Source: Epiperipatus broadwayi (Eukaryota > Onychophora > Udeonychophora > Euonychophora > Peripatidae). Taken from it: a stretch of DNA of 64,000 nt. Every line of letters begins with the position of its first letter. Positions within the stretch are counted from its first letter, which is position 1. The notes beneath the pieces were generated by a model. The model saw only the letters and a list, made by a program, of their open reading frames with translations. It made no database searches and had not been told where the DNA came from. The DNA lies in NCBI GenBank assembly GCA_028023455.1, contig JAQFVV010006545.1, positions 686,001 through 750,000 of the forward strand, in the 5' to 3' direction. A program made the translations under genes and the position numbers. Shown here piece after piece: positions 49,865 through 62,561 of the stretch.

Positions 49865-51256
49865 TTTAAATAGATGTCTCAGATTTTCCTCAAATAATAT
49901 GTTTAAAATTATATCAATTATTTTGGACAATATAATAAGACAATGTAAAAAAGAAATTTATGACATTAAAAAATATTTAATGGCTATTGAACATTTGATA
50001 AATATGAATGAATGGGATCAATGGAATGAATTTTATATATGTTGTCAAGTTGGATTTAAAAAGTGTTGACAAAATTGAATTAAGAAATTTCATAAGAAAA
50101 TTGCCTTTTTATATAATTCTTATTGTCCAAATAATTATGGTGAGGATAATTACATGAATTTAACAGATGAAAAAATTAGTTTTACACAAAAATATGTTTT
50201 ACAATATGGTTCAAAGAATGTAGGCAGTGTGTGGAAAGATTATAATATGGAATTGATTGTGTCAGTTCAAAATATTTTTGATGATAATATGAACTTACAA
50301 GATTGTGATAATATAATTAATGATATTTCTAAACATAAAATAAAAAATAATAGATATGATTGATCATGGAATTATGCTATTTCTGAATTTAGACATCTTC
50401 GTAGGACTGAGCAAAATATATGTTTGAAGGAAGATAAAGGTTTAAGAATGTGTTTTAGTAAAAAAGATGCATATAATGATAAAATTGAAACACAAATGAA
50501 TAAATTGGGATTTAATATTATTGATAGTTATAACATGGAGGGATGATGTATGAAATTTGTAAATAATATTTTAAAGAAGGCTAAAAGTCATTTTATGAAT
50601 AGTTGTACATACTATAATATATATCCATCTATGGCAATATGTCCAAGAATATTTGCTAACATTAAACTTCAAAAAGTAGGGAATTCTCTTAGACTGATGA
50701 TAGATTTTGGTGGATCATTTATATATAAAACAGCTAAATATATTGGAATTTCTTACAAGATATGTTGGGTTTTGGAAGATATGCAGTTGCATCTTCTTAT
50801 GAATTTGTTGTTAGAATTAAAAATATAAAAATAAATGATAATAATTTGTTGGCTTCATTGGATGTAACAGAATTATATGGATCAATTAATCACCTTGAAT
50901 CTATAAGTTTAACTGAAATTGCACTAATTAATATGTCTGTAAATAAACATTTGATAGATTTTATTACTGAATCACTAAAATTTATAAGTGATAATATTAT
51001 TGCAACATATAATAATAAATTTTATAAAATGGGTAAAGGATGGCCAATGGGATTACCTATGTTTGCACAAATTTGTAATTTTACATTATCAAAATATGAA
51101 GATATTATATTTAATTCTTATAATTTTGAAAGTATTAAAATTTATACTAGATATGTTGATGATGTTTTTGTTTGTGGTCCTCAAGACATTATCAATGTTT
51201 TCTTATTAAAACTGAATAATTTAAATAATTTAAAATGGTCTATGGAGAATGAATAA
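49865..51256 (+). pseudogene. Penelope-like reverse transcriptase, broken
   Basis: Pieces in order: an N-part at 50154-50363 (MNLTDEKISFTQKYVLQYG...) and its continuation EFRHLRRTEQNICLKEDKG, then NIYPSMAICPRIFANIKL with LRLMIDFGGSFIYKTAKYIG (RT fingers), then after a frameshift near 50760 SSYEFVVRIKNIKIND, LASLDVTELYGSIN (motif A), GWPMGLPMFAQICNFTLSKYE with its MGLP box (motif B), and YTRYVDDVFV (motif C, catalytic DD at 51152-51163). These blocks and their order fit Penelope-like RTs, which are related to telomerase. Two in-frame stops and at least one frameshift are visible. Confidence 0.8.
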
Positions 51257-51269
51257 AATGGGGGGAAAA

Positions 51270-52066
51270 AATTTGGATTTACAAATATATAGAGATGCTA
51301 CTGATTTAAATTATAAATTAATTTTTAAACCTATTGGAGAAAGAGTATATATTCATTTTAAATCATGGTTCCAATAATACATAAAATGGCAAGTCTGAAA
51401 TCGTTTTTGCATCGCAATGATAAATTATGTAAACATAGGAGTGATAAAATTTTAAATATTGAACTCTTTGCTAATGAACTTTTAAAGGTTGGTTAAGATA
51501 AAAACCAAATTTTATGTACAGTAAATTCATTTAATAATAAGAAAACGGTTTGCAATGTTACCTTAGATAATAAAAAATGGATATCTATGCCATTTGTAAA
51601 TAACATGCAATCTAAATTAATTAAGAATATATTTAAAGAAAAGTATAATATTTCATTTTGTGTTCCTCTGAATGTTAATCGATTGATTAATAATTCTAAG
51701 AGTATAATTCCTAAATTGCAAAGAAGTAATATAATTTATCAGATTACATGTTGATGTAATAAATCATATATCAGTGAATCAAGATGTTTTGTGGAAAAAA
51801 GATTAAAGGAGCATCAGTTACTATATAATCGGATTAAAAATAATATAAATAGTCAATTTAATACAGCGTCAGTATTCTTTGACCATGAAAAGACTTATAA
51901 TTATAGGTTTACATTTAATATTAATGAAATAAAAATATTAATGGAAGAAAGGAATCATAAAAAGAGAAAAATTAAAGAGGCAATTTTAATAGATAAATAT
52001 AAAGATAATGTTATTAATAGGAAAATTGCAAATACAGCCATACACAGCTTATGGAAATTTATGTAA
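51270..52066 (+). pseudogene. Penelope-like connector and GIY-YIG endonuclease, broken
   Basis: The connector (LQIYRDATDLNYKLIF) is followed by the endonuclease: NIIYQITC, a stop, CNKSYISES, then an open 92-codon stretch (51791-52066) with KRLKEHQLLYNRIKNN, FFDHEKTYNYRFTFNINEIK and a C-terminal HSLWKFM. The Gly of GIY and of YIG are both replaced (IIY, YIS), shared with the inverted arm, so the change predates the inversion or is normal for this family. The CxxC before NKxYI is a feature of some Penelope-like clades. Confidence 0.75.
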
Positions 52067-52079
52067 CATTAAAATTTGA

Positions 52080-52140
52080 AAATTATTTAAAGCTGATGAG
52101 GATTACTACGTAATTGAAAGCGCTACTAAAGAATTTGAAT
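52080..52140 (+). ncRNA. Hammerhead ribozyme motif, right arm of Penelope-like element
   Basis: Core CTGATGA is at 52093-52099 and GAAA at 52116-52119. Stem II GATTAC-TAC-GTAATT has six pairs including one G-U, with one extra unpaired G next to the core. Stem III is A-U and G-C closed by CG, giving G-CG-CTA with predicted cleavage after 52125. Stem I begins with G-C and A-U at the junction (AAAG before the core, CTAAAG after the site) and continues beyond a 2x2 internal loop with TTT/AGA. Such motifs are known from Penelope-like elements. Confidence 0.62.
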
Positions 52141-52221
52141 ATAATATTTTTTTACCATTAAATTGTTTATTTATATATTACATATAATATTTTTATAACA
52201 ATTATTATACTCTTACATTTA

Positions 52222-52337
52222 TATATATAAGATATATTTTGCGGGTTCATCCATGTTAAAAAATTTAAAAAATGTCGGTATATTAATTTTTAAATTTTTT
52301 AACACGGATGAACCTGCAAAATATGTCTTTTATATAT
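52222..52337. repeat. Foldback hairpin, about 110 bp
   Basis: ATATTTTGCGGGTTCATCCA followed by TGTTAAAAAATTTAAAAA returns inverted as TTTTTAAATTTTTTAACA and CGGATGAACCTGCAAAATAT. The arms are about 50 bp with few mismatches around a short AATGTCGGTATATTAA loop. It lies 30 bp beyond the Penelope-like element and may be an independent MITE. Confidence 0.85.
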
Positions 52338-54759
52338 GCAACCCCTGAAAACTTTTGTGTATATATATATATATATTGTAATCCTCATTACGTGACTAAT
52401 TAAGGATATATGCATAAAAGAAATGTTAAAATAAAGATATTATTTTTTAAAAACCAACTAAACTAGCATGAAATAATAAATCTAAGAAAGGTCAGAAAGG
52501 GTCCCTAAAGATAATAACTTCTAGTATCAACATAGGTTAAACTACCTTTAAAATATTATTAGATAAATTTAAGATTTGTAAACCAATATATAATTAATAA
52601 CCAAGTCCATGAGATAAATATAGAATTCAAATAATGAATTAAATGATAAATACATGATGCATATAAATAAAAAATTAAATAATGAAAACGAACAAGCTTA
52701 AGAGAAAGAACATGTGTTAGGATAATGAATGATAGAGATGATTACAGAATAGGAGGCAATGAAGGATGAATCAGCTATGATGATGAATTAAGATAAAATG
52801 AATATGAAAAAGTAAAAGAAAGAAAAATCAAGATGAAATATGAGAATAATGTTGATGATGGAGAATGAGTTCCTGAAATCAAAACTAATATTATATTAAA
52901 TAATATTAAGGCAAAATGAAACAATGTATGGATTTTAAGCTTGTCTAAACCAAAATATTTAATCATGAAGTTAAAATAAAGTATAAGTTTTGAAATTAAA
53001 AAATAAATTTACATCTTAAAGTTATACTGAATTAATAAAACTGTTAAGATAAACATAACTCCAACCAAAGCACAACAAATAACTTAAGATATAAAAATTA
53101 CAATAAATTCAAAATTACAATTAAGAATTAACAATTTATTTTTTTCAGGGTTCCAATAACTTAAATATCATCATTTTACAAGATATACTGGGTTCAGTGA
53201 AAGGGATTTTGCCACTACCCAAATATAGCAAACAAAACAGCTCATAAAACAAAATATAATTAATAAACAATATTTGGCAATTCTAATACTAACAGTAATA
53301 TGAACTTTAAGCTTTATGAAGTACAAATAAGTTCCTAATAAAGTAAGCACAATAACTTACAAACTCTCTTTTATTAAATAATTGTGGGAAATATGCTCAA
53401 GATCAGTGAATGATGTATCTTATGGTTCAAATAAACAGGTTATTCTAAATAAGACATGGTCTTAAGATCCACAATATTCTAATTAATAAGCCATAAATTC
53501 TAAATGTACTTTAGAATGTAAAAGTTTACCAAAGTCATTAGGATATATTAATGCAATATTAATGCATAATAAAATATACTGTTTTAATTGATGATGACTT
53601 TAAGACAATAAAATAATGTCTTGATAGCAATAACAATAATAATATGGACGATGATGAGCAATAAGACCTCAGACAACTAAATATATTTTTAAAACAACAA
53701 GATTTATTTACACTATTTACAACTTTTAAAAAAAATAAATAAACAATTAAAAAACATACATCTATTTTAGAAACAATATAAAGCAAAGTATATTTCATTT
53801 GAGTACCAGTATATCAGTTTTGATGCACTGATATGTTTAGTAACATAATATCCATTTATAGTATACTGTTGAAAGCATTAAATATAACTAAATTGTATTA
53901 ATTAATAATTTGATAATGGCAATTATCATATTAAGCACAAATGACAGTTATTACTGTTTAGCTTGAAGAAATTTATTACATATATATGGAAACAGACACC
54001 AGAAATCAAATGTATGCAGGATACTAAACTTTGCTTATATCCATAAATTAATCATTTTAACTATTGAAATGTCTTACTGATCCATCGGTGAACTATTGTT
54101 TGATGGAAATAAAATGACATTGCACATGTGTATCTCTTATTATGCTATACTTAAAATAAGTTTTAAAATTACTAGTAAGTTTTGTTGGTTTGCTTGTAAA
54201 CTGTTGAAAAAGTACAACAGCACAATACATACACCATTCTATTTAGTTAAGCACTATACATAAACAAGTGTCCTTGAATATAACTCTACCTTATCATTGC
54301 CATATAATTTTAGAACATCAAGAACTTTACCATACATGGTGGAAAATAACTAGACATCATCATGAGGGATCAGACAATAAGGAAAAGGTCTTCAAAACAA
54401 CATTATATAGTTGTATAATAATATGGAAGATTCCAATACCTTTTTCCTTGGTACAAAATGTGTGGACATTGTCTCAATACAAAGAAACAGAATACATGCC
54501 TTGAAAATAATCATCTCTAGAGATTAACTATGCTAATTAAGCATTAACTAATTATCAGCCTCTACAATAGAATCCTCTCATGAAATAAGCAATGGGAGAA
54601 GATCCTCCATCTACCCATGCACACTTTCAATGATACAATATTTAATGAAATTATATGTTTCTCCCACATATAAAATGGAAACTAGCATAAATCCTCATCA
54701 AAACTATGGCAAGATAAAATAATTCTCACAGTAAAAACTAAAAGATAATATCCTACTTC

Positions 54760-54762
<3 letters not shown>
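52338..54762. other. AT-rich stretch, nothing recognised
   Basis: A-rich on the + strand with AAATAATGA-type words. No coding region or shared repeat was recognised. Confidence 0.5.
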
Positions 54763-54813
<51 letters not shown>

Positions 54814-54853
54814 ACGACATATCTATATATCGTTACAATATATATATATATAT
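54763..54853. repeat. (TA)n with central GTAACGA...TCGTTAC palindrome
   Basis: A TA run is interrupted by GTAACGACATATCTATATATCGTTAC, a small inverted repeat, and then resumes. Confidence 0.9.
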
Positions 54854-55308
54854 TAAATAGTGTATTGACCAACAAAAGTATTATAAGTCAACCAACTGTA
54901 AAATATTTTTAAAAGCATAAAAAATTTGCATTAATAAGAAATGTACAGTCAGTGAAAAATAGCACAAATTCTATAAACTAAAGTGGACATATTAAATTAT
55001 AGGCAAAATATAATAAAAATATATAATGAGTGTATCCTTGCTTTTATAGAAACTCCATATAAAATGATGATTGTGTTATTATGAGTAAATACTATTATTC
55101 TTCTGGCAAGTTATTTTGTCTGTTTACCCATAAATAAAATATCAATAAATTATTCTTATAAATGTAAGAGATTGGCATATCTCTCTATCTAAACATACTT
55201 AATTTAAAATTAAATTTTAGACCAACCAGTAAAAATAAATAAATAAATAAATGTATATAATTTTACTTTTGTCTGTTTTCAGACTCATTACAAATTTATA
55301 CCATTAAA

Positions 55309-55390
55309 TATATATATATTGTAACCAGTTATATATATATATATATATATATAATATACCATATATATATATATATATTGTAACCAGTTG
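55309..55390. repeat. 60-bp direct repeat of TTGTAACCAGTT with TA runs
   Basis: TATTGTAACCAGTT ends at 55330 and again at 55390, exactly 60 bp apart, each preceded by a TA run. Confidence 0.85.
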
Positions 55391-57692
55391 GGTTATATCA
55401 CACACACTAATATAGTGTATGTGAATATATATATATGTAAAATAAAGTAAAAGTAAAAATAAACACAGAATAAATCTTTGGAGATATTTTTCTATATTTT
55501 CTAAAATAAAATAATAACAATTAAAGGGTTAAATAACTCTGGGTTTAAAATAAAATTTCATTATGAAATTAATATTTTAAAAAAGGTCTTAATAAATATA
55601 AATATTGTATTGTTATTATTATTATTATTATTCTGATTGTTAAATGTAAAAACACAATACTTGTTTTTGAATTTTTTTTATTAATTAAACAAATTTTTTA
55701 TCTATTAAGAATCTCCTAAGTAAAAACATGTATGTGTTTTCAAAGAGATTAGTGAGATAAAAATAAAAACTCTGTCTTTAATCAAGTGTTGTTAACACCT
55801 CAAATGAAGTTATAAAAGACTGATAAAAAAATATATCGATTAGTTTTTGGCTAGTAGTTTGTAAAAGTTGACCAGAGAAGTCTGGTTGTAGTATTTTAAG
55901 CAGTGGCCAACTGGACCACTGCATAGTCTGGGTAATGATTTTTGAAGAGAGCAGTTTGGATTGTAGTTTTTTTGTAAGAGCTGAACAGAACAGCTTGGCT
56001 ACTAAAACTTTTTGAATAAGTGGCAGAAATTAGCTAACCAAAATGGATAGCTGCAGTTTGTTGTTAGCTGTAGTAGAAAGTTGGCAGAATAATTATCATA
56101 AACTGAGGTAGCTGAAGTCAAGATAATAGACTGTTTTCCTTAGCAGGAGTTTGAATTCACATGGAGAAAATGACCCACTTTTTATGCTGAAATTCATAGC
56201 CTGAAATCTATCAAACCAAGACAGCTGATTTCCTGGAATAATCCTATATAAAGCAGAGATCAACTACAAATCAAGATTGTACATGGATTGCATACTTATA
56301 CCTGATGATGATAACAAACATGGATTATATTTTACTAATGGACCAAAAAACCAGCTTGCTAAATAAATAATTATATAGATGCTGACTATCTAAAGGCAGA
56401 GAAGAACAGATAAAAATATATACAGCTGTGGTGAGTAAAGTTATATATGATAATAAACTTTTAAATAATTTATTTAGTAAAATTACATTTTGAAAGTGAT
56501 GCATGAATTTGTACTTTTTATGTTTATGGTGGGTGTATGGTTGAGCAGGGCTGTGTGGATGCAATGTGTTTATGGTGTTCTGAAGTATATGCTCGGCACT
56601 ATCTAGACCTAGATATTGAGCTCCCAGGGTAGTCCAGAAGTGTATATGTAGGCCTCATGAATAGGCCTTGGTCTCATGAATAGACCTTTTCTAAAGCCCC
56701 TAAGACTCACAAGAGATGAGCAGGGCTGGCTCAGTGCCTGATATTTTTTTGTGGATACTATTTCTTGTGGATGATCTGTCTAGGTATTTAGAGGGGCAGT
56801 GCTTAAAAACGAGGTATTTTCTCATGACATCATGGGGCATTGTGTGCTTAGTCCACACTTGACTATCTACTTATCATGACATGAAGAGCTGCACTTCACG
56901 TATTCACTTTTCCTCTCTCACCTTGCCTATTTCATCAGCATTAACTAATCAAGCAGAAAGACATTTTGAAATTTATATTTTCTTAATTCTATAAAACAAG
57001 TGTATATTTTGTTTATTAAAAAAAAAGAAAAAAAGACATTTTAAATCAATCAACAATCATCTGTCAAAAATTTGATAGTGCTTGTTTCAAGAAAAAGACT
57101 ATTCAGCAAAGAGAATAAAATTGCGAGAATAATCTGTAATAATTTTATTGTGATAAATACTAATGTTATGTAGATAAATTAATATATTGCATGTCTGTGC
57201 AAATTAGGTATATATGCGTTTCAGTAAACCTACTATGTAAATGTATTTCATTTAACTGAAACTTTAATCATTTATTGTATTTTTATATAATTTAAGATTT
57301 TGATAATTATTTTGTAGCAAGTCAAATAGGTTATTTCATGCACACACATGTATATGTGCGTATATTGTCAATTATAACACATATGTAAATTACCAATGTA
57401 ATAATTATTTTATGTTTAATTGAAATGTCTTCCTCATATGTTATAAAATGCCTGTCTGTGTATGGATATATATATGCGTTTATAGAATCTAATTAAGAAA
57501 TAATGTAAATTAATGTGATAACTTGAATTTTGTAGTAATGTTGTAAAACAATGTAATAACTTTAGTTGTGTACATAATTTTGTATGATTTTCAAAATCAG
57601 AACCCTCATAAGACCTTAATCATTTATTTTTTTATTGTTATTAATAAACTTATTTAATTGTTAAAAATGGTTTCCATCATCTCTTGTTCACA
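55391..57692. other. Mixed stretch, GC-richer island at 55850-56930
   Basis: 55850-56300 and 56530-56930 have fewer A/T runs than their flanks, which suggests an inserted element. CCTATATAAAGCAGAG near 56244 is a TATA-type signal. AGGCCTCATGAATAGGCC and TGGTCTCATGAATAGACC near 56650-56685 are a short tandem. No reading frame or terminal repeat lets me name it. Confidence 0.35.
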
Positions 57693-58090
57693 TACAGTAA
57701 TAGAGCCCATGTTCTCTGAGCTAGATTTCGGACACGGATAAATGGGGATGTGTTTATTGCTTTGGGCATCCAGAGATGATCAATCATCATTCTGGTTGGC
57801 ACAAAAGAGGATACTCTTTAAAGCCCATGCACTATTATTTTTTATTTTACTTTAGTCTTTATTAAAAATTTAGGTTTATAGTTGGCCAGTAAAAGTGGCA
57901 TGAGCATTGATGATGATCAGCATGTTTTAATGTCCCAGCATTATTGTTTAGATTTTCTAGTTGTGTATTTTAATGGATGGGCACTAAGCTGGTGCATCCA
58001 AGTCATGTTTATATAATTGCCCATGCTGGCAAAAGGTTCAGTAGTTAGCCTGGTCTACAGAAGACCCATTTCCAATCCAGTCACAAGGTT
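57693..58090. repeat. Dispersed repeat family E, copy 2
   Basis: Same family as 13203-13620, same orientation. After the repeat, CCAGTCACAAGGTTGACTGTT and CCAGCCACAAGATGGTCTGTT form a short local duplication about 50 bp apart. Family F does not follow here, so the E-F junction at 13620 is not part of one unit. Confidence 0.75.
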
Positions 58091-60865
58091 GACTGTTGAT
58101 TTATATTTTTTATTGTGCAAATCCAGCCACAAGATGGTCTGTTGATTTTATCCTGATTTATTGTACTGATTTATTTATTCCTATCAATGATGATGATGGA
58201 TGGTTATTTCTCTTGAGTACTTATACTGATATTTACTTTATAATGCTGGTTGAATTTATAATTATGCTTTTAGCTGCTCTTATGAGTTAGCTTCTGATCT
58301 CTCAATGTTCTCAGAGATTCTCTAATCTCATACTCATTTATTATTAAATATACTTATATATACTTTGTAAATTATTTGAAATATTTCATTTTAAATGAAC
58401 TGGGAGTGATGATGATTTTGCCATCACCCCATGTTTATGTCTTTTACTTTGATTTTTCCATCACCCCAATTCAATTTTACATTTATCTTTCGATACCCCG
58501 ATACCCCCATCCTGTTACAATATATCCTGTTACAATATATATATATATATATATATACCCATAATAATCTATCCAAAACTAGTGTAGTATAATAATAAAC
58601 ATGAACAAAAAATCATTATTATCATATTTTACTTTATTCCGCTAATTCATAATCTAAATTCCTTTGGTAATGAGCTGACTGATGAGGGAAATGACACCAT
58701 TATGGACAAAACATTTCACAAATGACACATCCATATTTTTTACATTTATCCCAATACAGTAAAATCAAATCATCAAGATTTTATTGCAATAAAATAATGT
58801 AATAGCATTTATAATTATTTTCTGCAGAATTTTGGATCCTTCTTATTTGACTAAATTGTAGTTTTAATAATAGCTTCATGTTTAATATCAAGAGAAAACT
58901 TTCACAAAAGCTTTTTTTTGTTTTATTTTATCCAAGATAATACATTTTAAATAGTTGGTGATAAATTCAGCATTTCAAATCATTTTGAGATCGGTTGTTA
59001 ATACTTAAAACTAATATTAATTCCAGCATTCCATCTCAGTTATTAAAAACCAAATATTTATTCATTTATGTTTTTGTATTATTAAATATTTTCTTTAATA
59101 ATATAATGAATGGTTATTGTTTTTTTTTATCAGGATTTCCATTAATGATCTTTAATAAATGTGAGTTAAACATTTTCTTTTGCATTTATCAGTACAGTAA
59201 ATGTATTTCAATTTTCATTTTTAATGACAAAGCAAGTTAGCATTCCAACAGATTTATCAGAACATTTTTTAAATATATATATAAACTATACTCACACATC
59301 CTATAAAATCAGTAAATTTTATTTTTGTTCAATTTGAATTTTAATAGTTTTGTCCAAATTATTTTTTTTTTAAATCAGATTTTATTTACTATTTGACATA
59401 AAAGCAAAATGTATTTTATTTTTACTTTATAAATGAATGACACAGATTTTTTTTCCCCATTCAAACAACTGATGTGTGATTTTTAAATGTACATAATGAT
59501 TATAGTGATTAAAATGGTAATAATATGTGGAATAAAATTTCATGCTTACAATTTCTTGTCTGGTTTTAAATTTCAGGTTTTTGGTAAAATACTTGTTTTT
59601 CAAAATGGTTTCCATTCCTCCCCCAGTGTAAATCTTGATCGATGGTTAAGGAGTTAGATGCATGCAAGGAATTAAAATTTTCTATTCCATAATTTAAAAA
59701 TTACAATATATTTTAGTTTTGGTTAATTCAAATCCAATATTATTATTTTTTAGCTCCTTCTTAGTATCTTTAATTTTGTTATTTCAGATGTTAATAGCTT
59801 TCCTCTTGTTCTTTTTACTAATTGTCCCCACTCTACAACTTATATTAAGTTACTTATACCTTTTATTACATTGAATTGTGGTACAATTAAAAATAGACCA
59901 ATGACAGCATGGTGTGTGCATATAATTAATACTTCCTCTCCCCTATATTCATTAGCAATAATTAATTACACTGTTCAATATTATTTTAAATCACTATAAA
60001 AATATACTTAGGAATTGATTACAAATACTGATTTAGAAAAGTTATAAATTTAAATCTTTCAAATTATTATTTAATAATAATAAAGTATCAAAACATACTT
60101 AATAATAATACTAGTAAATTATCAATTTAATATTATTAAAAATTAATCCACCTGACAAACTGCATATGAAATCCCATACACATCCTGCCAAGAGGCTTAG
60201 CATATCTTGAAGAGTCTGAGTCTTTATGACTCTCAGGAGATTTACTATTAAAATTTATTTAATTTTAAAAATGCCATTTGGCAACTACTATTACATATCA
60301 CTAAGATAATATATTGATTTAATACATTACAGTTATTGTTAATTAAAATTTTAAAATTTTCATGTTTGATCACTTAAATAAGGCTTGACAAACATCGAGC
60401 CCACCCATAAAGTTACAATATATATATAAATTTAAAGTATTATTTTTTGAATGTGCTACATGAGTCCCTGATTGAGAGAGATATAAAAGCATCTTATTTG
60501 GATTCAGTAAACAAATAAGGATAAATAAAACTTATTTATTAAAATAAATTTTAATATAAGAATCCATCTAAGATCACTTAAATGAAGCAAAATTATATTT
60601 TTTTATTGTCATTTGAAAAATAATTAATTTGAACAGATTTACTGATAACATAAATGAATCTACAAAGAGTAATTAAAGGAAAAGAAGTCTCCAATTTATT
60701 CTGACATTTAATTACTGGTCTATTGTATATTTTTATTTAAAAAAGTAAAAGAATTGATTAGAGAGAGTATAAAAGAAACAAGTCACATTTTTAATTAATG
60801 AAGTCTGGACTAGAGAGTTTAGCAGGAATATTTTTTTTAGCTTTTATGACCTCTTAATGTGGCTA
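58091..60865. other. AT-rich stretch with small repeats
   Basis: ATCCTGTTACAATAT is repeated twice in tandem at about 58509-58538, followed by a TA run to 58557. No gene was recognised. Open frames such as 58995-59240 are hydrophobic and without motifs. Confidence 0.5.
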
Positions 60866-61124
60866 AAAAATATTTCATGGTTTGCTGTAGTTTCAAAGCA
60901 ATAATAGTCTTTGCCAGAAATATAGAATCCAATGATTTGTAGGTACAGCCATATAATGTGCATTGCTACTCCAGAGTGTTCCAATTCACTTTAAAATATT
61001 TCATGGTTTGATGTAGTTTAAAAAACAATAATCATCCTTGCCAGAAATATGGAATCCAATGATCATTTGTTGATACAGTCAAATAATATGCATTTCTAAT
61101 TCAGAGTGTGTCAATTCACTATAA
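60866..61124. repeat. Two-copy tandem repeat, about 128-bp unit
   Basis: AAATATTTCATGGTTTG starts both copies (about 60867 and 60995). Then both have GTAGTTT, CTTTGCCAGAAATATAGAAT / CCTTGCCAGAAATATGGAAT, CCAATGAT, TACAGxCA, and CAGAGTGTxxCAATTCACT at the end. It is non-coding. Confidence 0.85.
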
Positions 61125-61967
61125 ATTATATACATTTTATCTGGAAACTTCTTGAGATTGTGCCTAACTCAGGATTAACTAAAAACTGCAATGGAAAATG
61201 TGTTACTCTATTTTATATTGAAAAATGGAAAATTTCAAATAAAGCCAGTTGAAAAAAAAACATCATAATTTTCATGTCATTGTAACCAGTAAAAAAATTT
61301 AAAAAGACCATGGTAAGACAATTTTTTGAAACTTTAAAAAGAAATCTACTGAAAAGGTTTTATGTCAGTATAATGTGATTAATGTGTAAAAATCTGTTTT
61401 ATATGTATTAGCTGCTAAGTTATTGTTATCCATTTATTTTTTGTAAACTTGAATGCATTTTAAAATAATTAGTTTTAACATTGTGTGTATGCTTGTATAT
61501 ATGTGAGTTAATTTTCATTGTTGAATAAATGATTATTAGTTTTAAAAATGTAAGTTGTCAGTACCATTTTATTTAGTAGTTTTTATTTCCTAATATTCAC
61601 ATTAGCACATATCAGTTATATGTTTATGAAACGATAAAAAAATAAATTCTAATTATAGAGAATATTTAATCATTGACAAAAAATGTTAGAATATTCTGTG
61701 AATTGAGATATTATGAGATTTGAAATTTGTTCATTTAGCATTGCACTGCAATAAAAGAATAAAAATGCATATTTTTGTAAAAATAAATTATTGTTGAGTA
61801 GTAAAAACTACTTCAAAAGACTAGTGTTAATTTTGACCAGTGATTGGAAAATATAATCTATTTTAGGTTGGAACATTTCCATTATTATCTACTTTAAATG
61901 TGGCTATAAAATTTGCTTTGTTTAGTCATATTTTGAAAAGGTCCCTCAACATTATTGGTCTAAGACA

Positions 61968-61971
<4 letters not shown>
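61125..61971. other. AT-rich spacer
   Basis: Nothing recognised. Confidence 0.5.

Positions 61972-62002
<31 letters not shown>
61972..62002. repeat. (TA)n microsatellite at LTR insertion point
   Basis: About 15 TA units end exactly where the LTR begins. Confidence 0.9.
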
Positions 62003-62005
<3 letters not shown>

Positions 62006-62561
62006 AGTGGTATTGTGCTGGTCGGATTTGTATGTTCACGTAACAAGATCTAGCATCTAGGAAAAAGTACCTCGAATCCAATCATGCGCAAGATACACAG
62101 GTCAGGAACACTCATGAATTCTGCCCTTTTTGCCTATTCCCCAGATCTATAACATTATGAGCAACAATCCTGATGACATCGATTAATCCACTTCTCATCC
62201 ACTGACATCGATCATCGGAGACACAAAAGACTCAAGACTAACTCATGATACTATAACTTAATAACGAGCATGTTAATTATGTGTAGAACAGAGATCATCT
62301 AGTCATATTTAAGCTTAAGAAATAACTGAATATTTATCTTAACTAAAGAAAGCACTGATTCGAGTTTGATGTATATATATTTACGATTTATTAATAATAA
62401 TTATGTCGGGTCATTTAGCCGACATGAGCCTCAGGATTATTATAGATATTTATTTGAATCATTTTATACAATAGCATGATAATTGTGGCTATGCCAATAA
62501 TATATGTATGTGTTTGAGTAAATTAGCGCTATTAGAATAGATTATTAGAACGCTATCACAT
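62003..62561 (-). mobile_element. 3' LTR of an LTR retrotransposon
   Basis: Read on the minus strand the 559-bp block begins TGTGATAGCG and ends ACCACTACA, so it has the TG...CA ends of an LTR. Just inside on the minus-strand 5' side lies TTCTGGGGGGCAGA (62562-62575), a polypurine tract immediately before the LTR, which fixes orientation. A TATA-like GTATAAAA is near 62470, with AATAAA soon after. ATGTCGG...CCGACAT (about 62403-62426) makes a 7-bp hairpin. CpG-containing words and lower AT content set it apart from its flanks, suggesting a younger insertion. The Gypsy-like polypurine/LTR junction is suggestive, but no pol is in the window. Confidence 0.75.

Larger units (their letters stand above)
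48925..52190 (+). mobile_element. Penelope-like element with inverted arms
   Basis: The central part (49804-51245) encodes the reverse transcriptase on the + strand. The right arm (51246-52190) encodes the connector and a GIY-YIG-type endonuclease. The left arm (48925-49803) is an inverted copy of the right arm. An inverted, truncated second copy at the head of the element is a known Penelope arrangement. Both arms carry hammerhead cores. The similarity between the arms ends near the TTCAATTTAACGATAAAAAA / TTTTTTACCATTAAATTG borders. The left arm lacks about 20 bases present in the right arm near 51530. Stops and frameshifts in the RT and endonuclease parts make this copy inactive. Confidence 0.85.

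Noticed and set aside
53559-53798. 79-codon minus-strand frame with poly-Leu/Ser
   Set aside because: Composition is produced by AAT/GAT-type words. No motif.
56303-56330. CTGATGATGATAAC, hammerhead-like
   Set aside because: No GAAA and no stem II.
58670-58700. CTGATGAGGGAAATG, hammerhead-like
   Set aside because: GAAA follows after only two bases, leaving no room for stem II. No cleavage triplet in the right place.
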